DNA of 64,000 nt from Exiguobacterium sp. J17977 (GTDB lineage: Bacteria > Bacillota > Bacilli > Exiguobacteriales > Exiguobacteriaceae): NCBI RefSeq assembly GCF_018616375.1, contig NZ_JAEQBB010000009.1:19625-83624 (forward strand), read 5' to 3'. Shown in pieces: positions 50,688 to 60,277 of the stretch. A program made the translations under genes and the position numbers. Position 1 is the first letter of the stretch; every line of letters begins with the position of its first letter. Under the pieces are notes generated by a model. That model saw nothing but the letters and a program-made list of their open reading frames with translations, searched no databases and was not told where the DNA came from.

Positions 50688-51792
50688 AATCGAACAGGCG
50701 AGCGGCTCTTACGTGACCGATACGGCAGGCAACCGATATCTCGACTTCGTCATGGGCATCGCCGTCTGCGGGACGGGCCATCGTCATCCACACGTGAGCC
50801 AAGCGCTCGAGGCGCAGCTGCAAAAAGTGTGGCACACCTCGAATTTATATAACATCAGCGGGCAGGCGCGTGTCGCTGAAAAACTCGTGTCGGAGACGCA
50901 CTTGACGCATGCGTTCTTCTGTAACAGCGGGACCGAGGCGAACGAAGGGGCGTTCAAATTGATTCGGAAATGGACGAACAAGACGAAAATCGTGACGTTC
51001 ACGAAATCGTTCCACGGTCGCTCGTTCGCCATGCTTGGGGCAACTGGACAAGACAAGGTCAAAGCCGGATTCGGCCCGATGGTGGCTGATTTCGTGCACG
51101 CACCGTTCAATGATATGGACGCACTCGACATGATCGATGACGAGACGGCTGCGGTCTGGCTCGAAATCGTCCAAGGCGAGGGCGGGGTCGTCGTCGCTGA
51201 CACGGCCTGGCTCGAAGCGCTTCAAGCGAAAGCGACCGAGTATGGAGTCAAAATCGTCGTCGATGAGGTGCAGACCGGGATTGCCCGCACAGGTACCCGT
51301 TTCGCGTTCGAACAGACCCCGCTCAAACCGGACGTCGTCACGCTCGCGAAAGGGCTCGGCAGTGGGTTCCCCGTCGGAGCGATTTTGACAGCAGCAGGTG
51401 CGGAACACGTCTTCACGGCTGGCAGTCACGGTTCGACGTTCGGCGGCAATCCGCTCGCGATGGCCGCGGCGGAAGCGACGCTCGACATCTTGTTCGAGGC
51501 GGACGCACTTGCTCACGTCCATGCGATGGGCGCGCGATTACGAGCGGGCTTGGAACAATTTGTCGACGGAGAGACGTTCACCGAGGTGCGTGGACTCGGC
51601 TTGATGCTCGGGCTCGTCGCGACGCAACCGGTCGCGACATGGATTGAACAGTTGCGAGACGCTGGCCTCTTGGTCGTCGCGGCAGGTCCGGACGTGATTC
51701 GCTTCTTGCCGTCTTTGCTGCTTACAGAAGCTGAAGTGGATGAGGCGCTCGCAATCATTGAACATGTGATTACAAAGGAGATGGTGTCATGA
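50647..51792 (+). CDS. argD: Acetylornithine aminotransferase
   Basis: PLP enzyme of class III, N-acetylornithine:2-oxoglutarate transamination. 381 residues from ATG 50647, preceded by AGGAGG. The frame is open to 50578 inside argB, but the SD decides. FCNSGTEANEGAFKLIRK binds phosphate; FHGRSFAMLGATGQ, VVDEVQTGIARTGT (Asp to PLP nitrogen), and LAKGLGSGFPVGA (Schiff-base Lys) are intact. The 41-nt overlap with argB keeps ratios fixed. Confidence 0.95.
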   Translation: MHSLLPTYGQRLIEIEQASGSYVTDTAGNRYLDFVMGIAVCGTGHRHPHVSQALEAQLQKVWHTSNLYNISGQARVAEKLVSETHLTHAFFCNSGTEANEGAFKLIRKWTNKTKIVTFTKSFHGRSFAMLGATGQDKVKAGFGPMVADFVHAPFNDMDALDMIDDETAAVWLEIVQGEGGVVVADTAWLEALQAKATEYGVKIVVDEVQTGIARTGTRFAFEQTPLKPDVVTLAKGLGSGFPVGAILTAAGAEHVFTAGSHGSTFGGNPLAMAAAEATLDILFEADALAHVHAMGARLRAGLEQFVDGETFTEVRGLGLMLGLVATQPVATWIEQLRDAGLLVVAAGPDVIRFLPSLLLTEAEVDEALAIIEHVITKEMVS

Positions 51793-52838
51793 CGGGGACA
51801 GTGACGTTACAAAGCGGTCAACAGTTCAACGGGACGTGGGAAACGAGTGCACGCTCGGCGAAAGGGGAGGTCGTCTTCTTCACAGGGATGACCGGTTATC
51901 AAGAAGTGTTGACCGATCCATCGTACGCCGGTCAAATCGTCGCGTTCACTTATCCGCTCATCGGACAATATGGGTTGACCGACACAGCATCTGAAAGTGC
52001 GGACATTCAAGTGGCGGGCGTGCTCGTCCAGACGTTAGCCGGGAACGGGGCGGCGACCGACTTGAAGGATTGGCTCGAACAGTCCGGCATCCCGGTCTTG
52101 TCAGATGTGGACACGCGCTCGCTCGTCCATGCCCTTCGTGAACACGGCGATCAGTGGGGTGTGATGACGTCTGAATCAGATGTGTCGTTCGATGGGGACC
52201 TACATCAGATTACGGAGACCGTTTCGACGCCAAGTCATGTGCGTCACGGTGACGGGGTGAACGGACATATCGTCTGTCTTGATTTCGGCGTGAAGGCGTC
52301 GATGGTGCAAGCGATGGTGGGGCGAGGGTACACGGTGACAGTCGTTCCGTTCGATACGACGGCCGCCCAAGTCCATGCGCTCGCGCCGACCGGGATTCTC
52401 GTGTCAAACGGTCCGGGAGACCCGCGTGATTTGGTCGATTACCTCGACAATGTGCGTGAAGTGGCATTGGCGTATCCGACGCTCGGCATTTGTATGGGCC
52501 ATCAACTGCTCGCGCTCGCGTTCGGGTGTGAGATTGAAAAACAGACATACGGACACCGTGGATCCAATCATCCGGTCCGAAACGTCCAAACGGGTGAAGT
52601 GTGGATGACGTCGCAAAACCATGGGTACGTCGTCACACGGAACAGTTTGGAAGCGACGCCGCTCGAACTGCTATTTGAAAACGTGAACGATTTGTCGGTC
52701 GAAGGGACGTTGCACCGCACTGCCCCGATTCTCTCGGCCCAGTTCCATCCGGAGGCCAGTCCGGGACCGAAGGAAGCGCAAGCCATCTTTGACCGCTTCG
52801 ACAAAATGATTCAGCAAGGGGTGAACGTCTATGCATAA
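51789..52838 (+). CDS. carA: Arginine-specific carbamoyl-phosphate synthase, small subunit
   Basis: Glutamine amidohydrolase subunit supplying ammonia to CarB. 349 residues. The N-terminal CPSase domain has GEVVFFTGMTGYQEVLTDPSYAGQIV; the class I amidotransferase domain has the nucleophile in LGICMGHQLLALAFG and His/Glu in QFHPEASPGP. Position inside the arg operon marks it as the arginine-regulated enzyme rather than the pyrimidine one. 4-nt overlap with argD, 8-nt overlap with carB. Confidence 0.95.
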   Translation: MTGTVTLQSGQQFNGTWETSARSAKGEVVFFTGMTGYQEVLTDPSYAGQIVAFTYPLIGQYGLTDTASESADIQVAGVLVQTLAGNGAATDLKDWLEQSGIPVLSDVDTRSLVHALREHGDQWGVMTSESDVSFDGDLHQITETVSTPSHVRHGDGVNGHIVCLDFGVKASMVQAMVGRGYTVTVVPFDTTAAQVHALAPTGILVSNGPGDPRDLVDYLDNVREVALAYPTLGICMGHQLLALAFGCEIEKQTYGHRGSNHPVRNVQTGEVWMTSQNHGYVVTRNSLEATPLELLFENVNDLSVEGTLHRTAPILSAQFHPEASPGPKEAQAIFDRFDKMIQQGVNVYA

Positions 52839-55800
52839 AAAAGTACTCGTCATCGGCTCGGGTCCGATTATCATCGGACAGGCGGCCGAGTTTGACTATT
52901 CGGGCACACAGGCATGCCAAGCGCTTCGGGAAGCAGGCTGTGAAGTCGTGCTTTTCAACTCGAACCCGGCCACGATTATGACCGATCCCGGTGTAGCCGA
53001 TCACACGTACATCGAGGCGATGACGTTAGAGAAGGCCGAGTTGATTATCGAGACGGAACGTCCGACCCACTTGCTCGCCACGGTCGGGGGGCAGACCGCC
53101 CTCAATTTGGCGCTCGCGTTAGACGAGGCCGGCGTGCTCGAACGATACAGCATCGCCCTCCTCGGGACGTCGCTCGAGACGATTCGCGACGGGGAGGACC
53201 GCGAACGGTTCAAGCAGAAGATGAACGAACTCGGGGAACCGCTCCCTGTCAGCACGACCATCGAGTCCATCGATGCCCTTGACGGCTTTATCGCCGAGAC
53301 AGGCGTCCCGCTCATCGTTCGTCCGGCGTTCACGCTCGGCGGCACCGGCGGTGGGATTGCCGAGACGGTTGATGCCGCCTACACGCTCGCGAAGCGTGGT
53401 CTCGAGGCGAGTCCGATTTCACAGTGTTTAATCGAGCAGAGCATCGCCGGTTATAAAGAGTTCGAATATGAGGTCATGCGTGACGCCAACGGGACGTGCA
53501 TCATCGTCTGCAACATGGAAAACATCGACCCGGTCGGCGTCCATACGGGCGATTCGGTCGTATTCGCCCCGGCCCAGACGTTATCGGATACGATGCATCA
53601 GACGTTGCGGACCGCCGCGTTCCGGATCGTCTCGGCGCTCGGTGTCATCGGCGGATGTAACATCCAGTTCGCCGTCCATCCGACGGAAGACGCCTATTAC
53701 GTGATTGAAGTGAACCCGCGCGTCTCGCGTAGCTCGGCACTCGCCTCGAAGGCGACCGGGTATCCGATCGCGAAGATTGCGACTCGTCTCGCGCTTGGGG
53801 AGCGACTCGACGATTGCATCAATCCCGTCACGAACGGGACGATGGCGAGCTTCGAACCGGCCCTCGATTATGTGACGGCGAAAGTGCCGACGTTCCCGTT
53901 CGATTTGTTCAACGGGACGGACCGGACACTCGGACCGCAGATGAAAGCGACTGGGGAGAGCATGGCGATGGGCAAAACGCTCGAAGAAGCGCTGCAGAAA
54001 GCATGGCGTGGTGCCGGTGTCGAGCAGAATCCGCTCTATCCGAGTTGGATGGCGACAGCTGATGCCGACGCGCTATACGCTGAAATTTCGGCGCCGACCG
54101 ATCGTCGTCTCCTGGCGTGCCTCGCGCTACTCGACCGAGGAATCGCCACGACGTCACAACTTGAAGCGCTGACGGGCATCGTCCCGCACTTCATGATGAC
54201 GTTCGAGCGACTCGTGACGACAATCCGTCTGAATCTGTCCACGCCAGCGAACCTGTTACAGGCGAAACGGTTCGGTTTCACCGACGCTCAGATTGCGCAA
54301 CAGATGAATGTCACGGCCGACACAATCGCAGCAATACGGCTCGAACACGACATCCATCCGGTCTACCAGATGATTGACACGTGTGCCGCCGAATTCGAGA
54401 GCCGCACGCCGTACTTTTACGGGTCGTGGCACGGGACGTCCGAAGTCGTTCCAAGCGAGCGCCAGAAAGTCGCCATCATCGGGTCTGGTCCGATTCGAAT
54501 CGGGCAAGGCATCGAGTTCGATTACAGTTCGGTGCATGCGGTCTGGGCGCTTCAAAAGCTCGGGGTCGAGACGATTATGATCAACAACAACCCGGAGACG
54601 GTGTCGACCGACTTCACGGTCGCCGACAAACTGTACGTCGAACCGTTGACGATTGAAGATGTCGTCCACGTATTGGAGGCAGAAGGCTGTCAGGACGTCC
54701 TCATCCAGTTCGGCGGCCAGACCGGCATCTCACTCGCCCATGCGCTGGAAACCAAAGGCTACCACTTGCTCGGGGCGACGGCAGACGTCATCGATCAAAT
54801 GGAGGACCGGGATCGGTTCTATCAATTCCTCGACGAGGTCGGGGTGGCCCACATCCCTGGAGAAGAGGTCGGATCAGTAAACGAGTTGACGTCCGCAATC
54901 GATCGTCTCGGCTATCCATGTGTCGTCCGTCCGTCTTATGTCATCGGTGGGAAAGGGATGTATATTATCCGGACCGCGGCGGATTTGCACCAAGTCGAAC
55001 CACACTTGACCTATCCGCTCCTCGTCGATGCGTATGTCGATGGACGTGAACTCGAAGTCGACTGTGTCACTGATGGGAAAAGCGTCTACGTCCCGGCTTT
55101 GCTCGAACAGATTGAGGCGGCCGGTGTCCATTCGGGCGATTCGACGATGATTCTGCCGCCGGTCAAGACGTCACAAGCGCAACAAGCCGAGATTGAAGCC
55201 ATCGTTCAAACGATTGGACGAGCACTCACGTATCGGGGCGCGCTCAATATCCAATTCATTTTGAAAGGCGACGTCATTTACGTGCTCGAAATCAATCCGC
55301 GTGCATCTCGGACGGTCCCAATCGTCAGTAAAGTGACCGGGGAACCACTCATCGAATGGGCGACGCTCGCGGCGTTCGGCCATGAGTTGGCAACCGTCGT
55401 CCCAGACGCACGTCCGGTATGGAGCGCCTATGCCATTAAGACACCGGTGTTCTCGAGTTTGAAATTGCCGGGCGTCGACCCGCTCACCGGCCCCGTCATG
55501 CGCTCGACTGGAGAGACACTCCAATTCAGCATGATCCCTTACGTGTCCGAACGATTCTGTTACGATGCGACGACGACGCGCGTCATGAATCGGACTGAGA
55601 TTGTAGCCGGACAAGGCTGGTCGGCATATAGTGATCAACCGCTTGGTGAGACGACCGAGTTCCAAAACGTGTCGGTCCTCTTCTCGAACGCACCAGAAGA
55701 GCAAGCGGCACGTGAGACGGCGGTCCGAAACGGCGTCCATGTCATCTCGGAGACACATCTTGCCGAATACTATCAACAAGCGATGCAAGCGGAACCGATG

Positions 55801-55851
55801 CCGGTCCGTTCACTTCAAACGATGCAGACAGGAGAGGGACTACCATTATGA
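52831..55851 (+). CDS. carB: Arginine-specific carbamoyl-phosphate synthase, large subunit
   Basis: Makes carbamoyl phosphate from bicarbonate, ATP and ammonia. 1006 residues: two homologous ATP-grasp halves (VIGSGPIIIGQAAEFDYSGTQA near 6; GSGPIRIGQGIEFDYSSVHA near 550), with EVNPRVSRSSALASKATGYP and EINPRASRTVPIVSKVTGEP in the two active sites. The C-terminal regulatory (MGS-like) region is short, about 90 residues, versus about 130 in UMP-sensitive enzymes, which fits the arginine-specific type. The N-terminus is conventional, and the start overlaps carA by 8 nt. Confidence 0.96.
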   Translation: MHKKVLVIGSGPIIIGQAAEFDYSGTQACQALREAGCEVVLFNSNPATIMTDPGVADHTYIEAMTLEKAELIIETERPTHLLATVGGQTALNLALALDEAGVLERYSIALLGTSLETIRDGEDRERFKQKMNELGEPLPVSTTIESIDALDGFIAETGVPLIVRPAFTLGGTGGGIAETVDAAYTLAKRGLEASPISQCLIEQSIAGYKEFEYEVMRDANGTCIIVCNMENIDPVGVHTGDSVVFAPAQTLSDTMHQTLRTAAFRIVSALGVIGGCNIQFAVHPTEDAYYVIEVNPRVSRSSALASKATGYPIAKIATRLALGERLDDCINPVTNGTMASFEPALDYVTAKVPTFPFDLFNGTDRTLGPQMKATGESMAMGKTLEEALQKAWRGAGVEQNPLYPSWMATADADALYAEISAPTDRRLLACLALLDRGIATTSQLEALTGIVPHFMMTFERLVTTIRLNLSTPANLLQAKRFGFTDAQIAQQMNVTADTIAAIRLEHDIHPVYQMIDTCAAEFESRTPYFYGSWHGTSEVVPSERQKVAIIGSGPIRIGQGIEFDYSSVHAVWALQKLGVETIMINNNPETVSTDFTVADKLYVEPLTIEDVVHVLEAEGCQDVLIQFGGQTGISLAHALETKGYHLLGATADVIDQMEDRDRFYQFLDEVGVAHIPGEEVGSVNELTSAIDRLGYPCVVRPSYVIGGKGMYIIRTAADLHQVEPHLTYPLLVDAYVDGRELEVDCVTDGKSVYVPALLEQIEAAGVHSGDSTMILPPVKTSQAQQAEIEAIVQTIGRALTYRGALNIQFILKGDVIYVLEINPRASRTVPIVSKVTGEPLIEWATLAAFGHELATVVPDARPVWSAYAIKTPVFSSLKLPGVDPLTGPVMRSTGETLQFSMIPYVSERFCYDATTTRVMNRTEIVAGQGWSAYSDQPLGETTEFQNVSVLFSNAPEEQAARETAVRNGVHVISETHLAEYYQQAMQAEPMPVRSLQTMQTGEGLPL

Positions 55852-56774
55852 CGACGAAAACGATCAATCATCTACTGACACTCGAGGAACTGACTCCGTC
55901 CGCCCTCGACGACTTGCTCGGACTCGCGGCCGAGGTGAAACGACAGCCGGAAGCGTTCCAATCGGCACTCGCCGGCAAGAAAGTGGCGCTCTTATTCGAG
56001 AAGGCCTCGACCCGGACCCGGATGTCGTTCGAGGTCGGTGTCGTCGAACTCGGCGGTTATCCGCTGTTCTTGAGCAGCAGTGATTTACAGATTGGACGCG
56101 GGGAACCACTGACGGATACGATTCAAGTGATGAGCCGCTATGTCGACGCGCTCATGATTCGGACGTACGCCCACGAGACGGTCGAGACGCTCGCTGCGGC
56201 AGGGTCGATTCCAATCATCAACGGATTGACCGATTCCCATCATCCGTGCCAAGTGCTCGCCGACTTATTGACGGTCGAGGAAGTGTTCGGCACGAGAACA
56301 GGGAAGACGTTGACGTACATCGGCGATGGGAACAATATGGCCCACTCGCTCATGATCGGGGGCGCGCTCAGCGGGATGCACATCCGCATCGCCTCGCCGG
56401 AAGCGTATACGGTCGAGACCGACATTTTCGAACGGGCGAACGAACTCGCGGCAACGACAGGGGGGAGCGTCACGCTGTGGCAAGATCCGGTCGTTGCGGC
56501 CTCGGGGGCGGACGTCATTTACACGGATGTGTTCGCGAGTATGGGCCAAGAAGCGGAAGCGGCGGAACGGTTGACGCAGTTCGCGGCGTTCCAAGTCGAT
56601 GCTGCGCTCATGCAACAAGCGAAGTCAGAGGCGATTTTCTTGCACTGCCTCCCGGCCCATCGCGGCGAAGAAGTGACGGCCGACGTCATCGATGGTCCGC
56701 AGTCGGTCGTGTTCGATCAAGCTGAGAATCGCTTACACGCGCAAAAGGCGCTCATGCTCACGCTACTCGCCTGA
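55848..56774 (+). CDS. argF: Ornithine carbamoyltransferase
   Basis: Condenses ornithine and carbamoyl phosphate to citrulline. 308 residues. EKASTRTRMSFEVG (STRTR carbamoyl-phosphate site), HPCQVLADLLTVEEVFG, and HCLPAHRGEEVT (ornithine-site Cys) are intact. It is last in the operon, with a 4-nt overlap to carB and a terminator 5 nt past the stop. argG and argH are not in this window. Confidence 0.96.
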   Translation: MTTKTINHLLTLEELTPSALDDLLGLAAEVKRQPEAFQSALAGKKVALLFEKASTRTRMSFEVGVVELGGYPLFLSSSDLQIGRGEPLTDTIQVMSRYVDALMIRTYAHETVETLAAAGSIPIINGLTDSHHPCQVLADLLTVEEVFGTRTGKTLTYIGDGNNMAHSLMIGGALSGMHIRIASPEAYTVETDIFERANELAATTGGSVTLWQDPVVAASGADVIYTDVFASMGQEAEAAERLTQFAAFQVDAALMQQAKSEAIFLHCLPAHRGEEVTADVIDGPQSVVFDQAENRLHAQKALMLTLLA

Positions 56775-56778
56775 ACGA

Positions 56779-56817
56779 AAAGAGAGGATTCGCCGCTTTG
56801 GCGAATCCTCTCTTTAA
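56779..56817 (+). terminator. Terminator of the arginine operon
   Basis: AAAGAGAGGATTCGCC pairs perfectly with GGCGAATCCTCTCTTT over about 16 bp with a 5-nt loop. Confidence 0.88.
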
Positions 56818-56825
56818 TAATGCTG

Positions 56826-57551
56826 TCATAAGAAGCGGGCGAACAAACCGAATACGGCCAGTCCGACGATCACGTAGAAAATCCATTTGCCTTCACCCGT
56901 ATGAATGATCGGCGGTGAATACTTGCGCGGCTTGTACTTCCCGTAACGGAGCGGACGCGAGTACGGGACCGCGAACCGGGAGAGCGGAATCGCGAGCAAG
57001 AACCCAGCCAGGAATCCATACACATGCCCCCAGAGTGATACGTTCGCACCGATGAGCGTGAACACGGCGCTGATGGCGACGAAGATATAGACAAGTCGCG
57101 CGTCCTGGCTATAGATGAGCGTCCGACGGAACCGACCGATGTACACGTAGAAACCGAGAATCGCTAAAATCGCACCTGACGCACCGGCTTGCAGGTAGAA
57201 CAGCTCACTCACCGTGAAGTACGTCAGCAGGTTGGCAAGCACACCGGCGACGATATAAAACACGGCGAATTTGATATGGCCGACCATGCGTTCCATGGCA
57301 GGTCCGAAGATAATCAAAGCGAACGAGTTGAACAGCAGATGACCGAGCCCTAAGTGGATGAAGTTGGCCGTCAAGAGACGGTACCATTCCCCTTGGGCGA
57401 GCGCGAGATGGAACGACCCGCCGAGTGCGACGATTCGAAGGTCAGGTACCAAAGAATCGATGACAAACACGAGCAGTTGGATTACAATGAACAGCGTTAC
57501 GAGCGGATACGCTCGGACGAACGTTTGAACATTCTCAGTACGACTAAACAT
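56826..57551 (-). CDS. Rhomboid family intramembrane serine protease
   Basis: 241 residues with about seven helices. Rhomboid marks: EWYRLLTANFIHLGLGHLLFNSFAL (His, Asn), GASGAILAILGFYVYIG with nucleophile Ser, and WGHVYGFLAGFLLAIP with catalytic His. It cleaves membrane proteins within helices. Substrates are unknown. ATG 57551 follows GAGGTG with a 5-nt spacer. The long upstream frame to 57839 is non-coding on this strand and overlaps acpS. It is divergent from acpS. Confidence 0.9.
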   Translation of the reverse strand: MFSRTENVQTFVRAYPLVTLFIVIQLLVFVIDSLVPDLRIVALGGSFHLALAQGEWYRLLTANFIHLGLGHLLFNSFALIIFGPAMERMVGHIKFAVFYIVAGVLANLLTYFTVSELFYLQAGASGAILAILGFYVYIGRFRRTLIYSQDARLVYIFVAISAVFTLIGANVSLWGHVYGFLAGFLLAIPLSRFAVPYSRPLRYGKYKPRKYSPPIIHTGEGKWIFYVIVGLAVFGLFARFL

Positions 57552-57614
57552 AGCATCACCTCTTTCCTTAATTGTATAAGGAAACGAGTGAAAAAGGAAA
57601 GGAGCGAGTGTCCT

Positions 57615-57992
57615 GTGATTGTGGGAATCGGAATCGATATCGTCGAGATCGAACGGATTGCCCGCTCGATCAAAAATGACCGTTTCGTCGCGCGTCTGTT
57701 GACCGAGGCCGAACGGGCGCTCGCGGATACCTATCCAGAGCAACGGCGCATCGAATTCGTCGCTGGACGATTCGCGGCGAAAGAGGCGTATGCCAAAGCG
57801 GTCGGGACCGGGATTGCCCGGGGCCTGTCGTGGCAACAAATCGAAATCTTACCGGATGAGGCCGGGCGACCGCATATGACGGCGCCGTACCCAGGCCGGA
57901 TTCATATGAGTATCAGCCACAGCGAGCATTACGCCGTGGCACAAGTCATCATTGAAGAGGGGGATCACGATGTTTCGTCCAAGTGGGATTGA
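57615..57992 (+). CDS. acpS: Holo-[acyl-carrier-protein] synthase
   Basis: Transfers phosphopantetheine from CoA to acyl carrier protein. 125 residues, trimeric. GIGIDIVEIERIA gives the Mg-binding Asp near residue 8; RFAAKEAYAKAVGTGI is the signature with Glu; MSISHSEHYAVAQVI closes it. GTG 57615 follows AAAGGAG with about 10-nt spacing. It overlaps alr by 23 nt. The frame extends upstream to 57354, inside the divergent rhomboid gene, and is not coding. Confidence 0.94.
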   Translation: MIVGIGIDIVEIERIARSIKNDRFVARLLTEAERALADTYPEQRRIEFVAGRFAAKEAYAKAVGTGIARGLSWQQIEILPDEAGRPHMTAPYPGRIHMSISHSEHYAVAQVIIEEGDHDVSSKWD

Positions 57993-59046
57993 AATTGATC
58001 GGACGGCGATCAAGCATAACGTAATCGAAATCAAAAAACGGATCCCGCAAGCGCTCATGGCCGTCGTCAAAGCGAACGCTTACGGACATGGAGCCGTCGA
58101 AGTCGCGAACATCGCACTCGACAACGGAGCGACGATGCTCGGTGTGGCTTTGCTTGAAGAAGCCATCGAGCTCCGAGAGGCGGGGATAGAAGCACCGATT
58201 CTCGTCATGGAAGCCCAATTCCCAGAAAATGCGGGCGTCGCGGCCGAGCATGATGTGACGTTATCCGTCTTTTCCGCCGACTGGTTGCGCGAGGCGAGCA
58301 CGTTTTTGGCGGAGCGTCCGCTCACCGTCCATGTGAAAGTCGACACAGGAATGGGGCGCCTCGGTCTGCGGACCCGCGCTGAACTTGATGCGCTGCTCGA
58401 AGCGGCCGATGACCGTTTCATCGTGGAAGGGATCTATACGCATTTCGCGACGGCAGATGAGCCGGACAGCGAGCTGTACTATGACCAACAGGAACGGTTC
58501 GCTCAATTGATGGACGGTCTTCATTCACGATTCCGTTACATCCATACATCGAACTCGGCCGGAGCGATCCGTATGGCCGGGCAAGATGTGCCATATAACC
58601 TAGTCCGAGTCGGCATCGCACTGTATGGATTGTATCCGTCAGCTGAGATGGCTTCCTTCTATTCATTCTTGCGTCCAGCCTTCACGTTGAAGAGCAAGCT
58701 CATGCAAGTAAAGCAACTCGAGGCCGGCCAGACAATCAGCTACGGGGCGACGTATACGACGACTGAAGATGAGTGGATCGGCACCGTGCCGGTCGGCTAT
58801 GCCGACGGCTGGATTCGTAAAGCGAGCGGATTCGAAGTCGACGTAAACGGACACCGTTGTCCGATTGTCGGTCGTGTCTGTATGGACCGCTTCATGGTGA
58901 GGCTTCCTGAAGAGCTGCCGGTCGGGACGGTCGTCACGCTCATCGGCGGACCGGTCGCGATTGATGAACTGGCCACCCATCTCGAGACGATTAACTATGA
59001 GGTCGTCTGCCAATTGACGAGCCGTCTCCCGAGACGTTATGTGTAA
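57970..59046 (+). CDS. alr: Alanine racemase
   Basis: PLP enzyme converting L- to D-alanine for peptidoglycan. 358 residues. MAVVKANAYGHGAVEVA carries the Schiff-base Lys; KVDTGMGRLGLR, the catalytic Tyr in ISYGATYTT, and RVCMDRFMV are as expected. ATG 57970 follows GAGGGGG. Position between acpS and ndoAI-ndoA mirrors the Bacillus subtilis order, where alr precedes ndoA. Confidence 0.95.
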   Translation: MFRPSGIEIDRTAIKHNVIEIKKRIPQALMAVVKANAYGHGAVEVANIALDNGATMLGVALLEEAIELREAGIEAPILVMEAQFPENAGVAAEHDVTLSVFSADWLREASTFLAERPLTVHVKVDTGMGRLGLRTRAELDALLEAADDRFIVEGIYTHFATADEPDSELYYDQQERFAQLMDGLHSRFRYIHTSNSAGAIRMAGQDVPYNLVRVGIALYGLYPSAEMASFYSFLRPAFTLKSKLMQVKQLEAGQTISYGATYTTTEDEWIGTVPVGYADGWIRKASGFEVDVNGHRCPIVGRVCMDRFMVRLPEELPVGTVVTLIGGPVAIDELATHLETINYEVVCQLTSRLPRRYV

Positions 59047-59175
59047 AGTGGAAAACGTGTGAAATTATCTGAATTCTTTCGGGAATCCTCTATATTTTCC
59101 CAAACTCGCGTGTTATATTGGTAAAGAACGCGGGAAGATTTCCGCCAGTCATTGAAACGATTCTGGAGGTGTAAG

Positions 59176-59454
59176 ATGTTGAAACAGCGAACTGCGGGTG
59201 CTTTAGCGTCCGTTCCAGATCGGTTCTCGCAACATGTGGGTCCGATTTCGATGAAAGATCGTGAATCATTGTCATTGAACGATGTAGTGACGTACTTGTC
59301 CAAAGAAATTGCTGATCGACAACAAACACTGCGCGAAGAATTGGCGAGAGGCTATCAAGAGATGGCCGCGTTTAATTTGAATATGGCAGAAGAGATGCTG
59401 ATGATTGAGACGGAAGCCGAACATGCTCTCTTACGTCAAGTAAGCGGGGTGTGA
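59176..59454 (+). CDS. ndoAI: EndoAI/MazE-like antitoxin
   Basis: 92-residue antitoxin of the EndoA mRNA interferase. The C-terminal toxin-binding half, [35 protein letters not shown], aligns well with Bacillus EndoAI (RGYMEMAKINLN, SEAH). The N-terminal half lacks the recognisable ribbon-helix-helix strand (KISLPENL in Bacillus) and seems diverged. ATG 59176 follows GGAGGTG. It is 5 nt before the toxin. Confidence 0.87.
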   Translation: MLKQRTAGALASVPDRFSQHVGPISMKDRESLSLNDVVTYLSKEIADRQQTLREELARGYQEMAAFNLNMAEEMLMIETEAEHALLRQVSGV

Positions 59455-59459
59455 GCGGA

Positions 59460-59810
59460 GTGATCGTAAAGCGTGGTGACGTGTTTTATGCGAATCTGTC
59501 GCCCGTAGTCGGTTCAGAGCAAGGTGGAGTTCGTCCGGTTCTCGTCATTCAAAACGATATCGGCAATCGCTTTAGCCCGACCGTCATTGTCGCTGCGATT
59601 ACGGCTCAGATCCAGAAAGCAAAACTGCCGACTCATGTTGAGGTATATCAAGTCAAACATGGTCTCGAACGAGATTCCGTGATTTTGCTTGAACAGATTC
59701 GAACGATTGATAAGCGTCGTCTGACAGATAAAGTCACTCATCTCGATGATGAGACGATGCACAAAGTTGACCGAGCGCTAGAGATTAGTTTGGGATTAAT
59801 CCCTCTCTAG
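59460..59810 (+). CDS. ndoA: Endoribonuclease EndoA (MazF/PemK-type toxin)
   Basis: 116-residue RNase that cuts mRNA at short motifs (UACAU in Bacillus). [55 protein letters not shown] and [25 protein letters not shown] are almost identical to the Bacillus protein. GTG 59460 gives the family start MIVKRGD. A GTG at 59451, overlapping the antitoxin stop, is an alternative. The toxin is much better conserved than the antitoxin N-terminus. Confidence 0.95.
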   Translation: MIVKRGDVFYANLSPVVGSEQGGVRPVLVIQNDIGNRFSPTVIVAAITAQIQKAKLPTHVEVYQVKHGLERDSVILLEQIRTIDKRRLTDKVTHLDDETMHKVDRALEISLGLIPL

Positions 59811-59823
59811 CTTACATATAAGG

Positions 59824-59852
59824 AAACCGATACATGGGTATCGGTTTTTTTT
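59824..59852 (+). terminator. Terminator of the acpS-alr-ndoAI-ndoA unit
   Basis: AAACCGATAC pairs with GTATCGGTTT around ATGG, followed by T6. It separates this unit from rsbV. Confidence 0.88.
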
Positions 59853-59873
59853 CAAAAAAATCGTTAAAAAATA

Positions 59874-59898
59874 GTTTAGAATTCTGAAAAACGGGAAT
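59874..59898 (+). promoter_or_regulatory. SigB-type promoter of rsbV-rsbW-sigB
   Basis: GTTTAG (59874-59879), 13-nt spacer, GGGAAT (59893-59898), close to GTTTAA-N12-14-GGGTAT. It lies about 53 nt before rsbV and implies positive autoregulation by SigB, as known in Bacillus and Listeria. Confidence 0.65.
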
Positions 59899-59950
59899 TT
59901 AGTTTAATCGTACTCAATTTTTCTGTACGCACATTAGGAGGGAATATACG

Positions 59951-60277
59951 ATGGATTTAGCGATTCGCGAGCAAGTCATTGGAGACCAATTACACCTTTA
60001 CGTATCCGGAGAAGTGGATACATATACCGCACCAAAATTGAAGGAAGTCTTGCACCCGGCCATTACGGAACAAGATGTTACCGTTCATTTGGATGAAGTG
60101 GACTATATGGATTCAACTGGACTCGGCGTATTTGTCGGTGCCCTTAAAATTGCCAAACGTAACGAGAAAGAGTTGTCGCTCGTCGGCGTCACTGACCGCG
60201 TCAACCGTCTCTTTGAATTGACAGGACTGCACAAGTTGCTTTCAATCAACACGAACGTAAGAGGTGGCACGCAATGA
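59951..60277 (+). CDS. rsbV: Anti-anti-sigma factor RsbV
   Basis: STAS-domain protein of 108 residues that frees SigB by binding RsbW when unphosphorylated. VSGEVDTYTAPKLKEVL, then the phospho-acceptor in DYMDSTGLGVFVGALK (Ser), and LVGVTDRVNRLFELTGL. ATG 59951 follows AGGAGGG. It overlaps rsbW by 4 nt. Confidence 0.95.
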   Translation: MDLAIREQVIGDQLHLYVSGEVDTYTAPKLKEVLHPAITEQDVTVHLDEVDYMDSTGLGVFVGALKIAKRNEKELSLVGVTDRVNRLFELTGLHKLLSINTNVRGGTQ

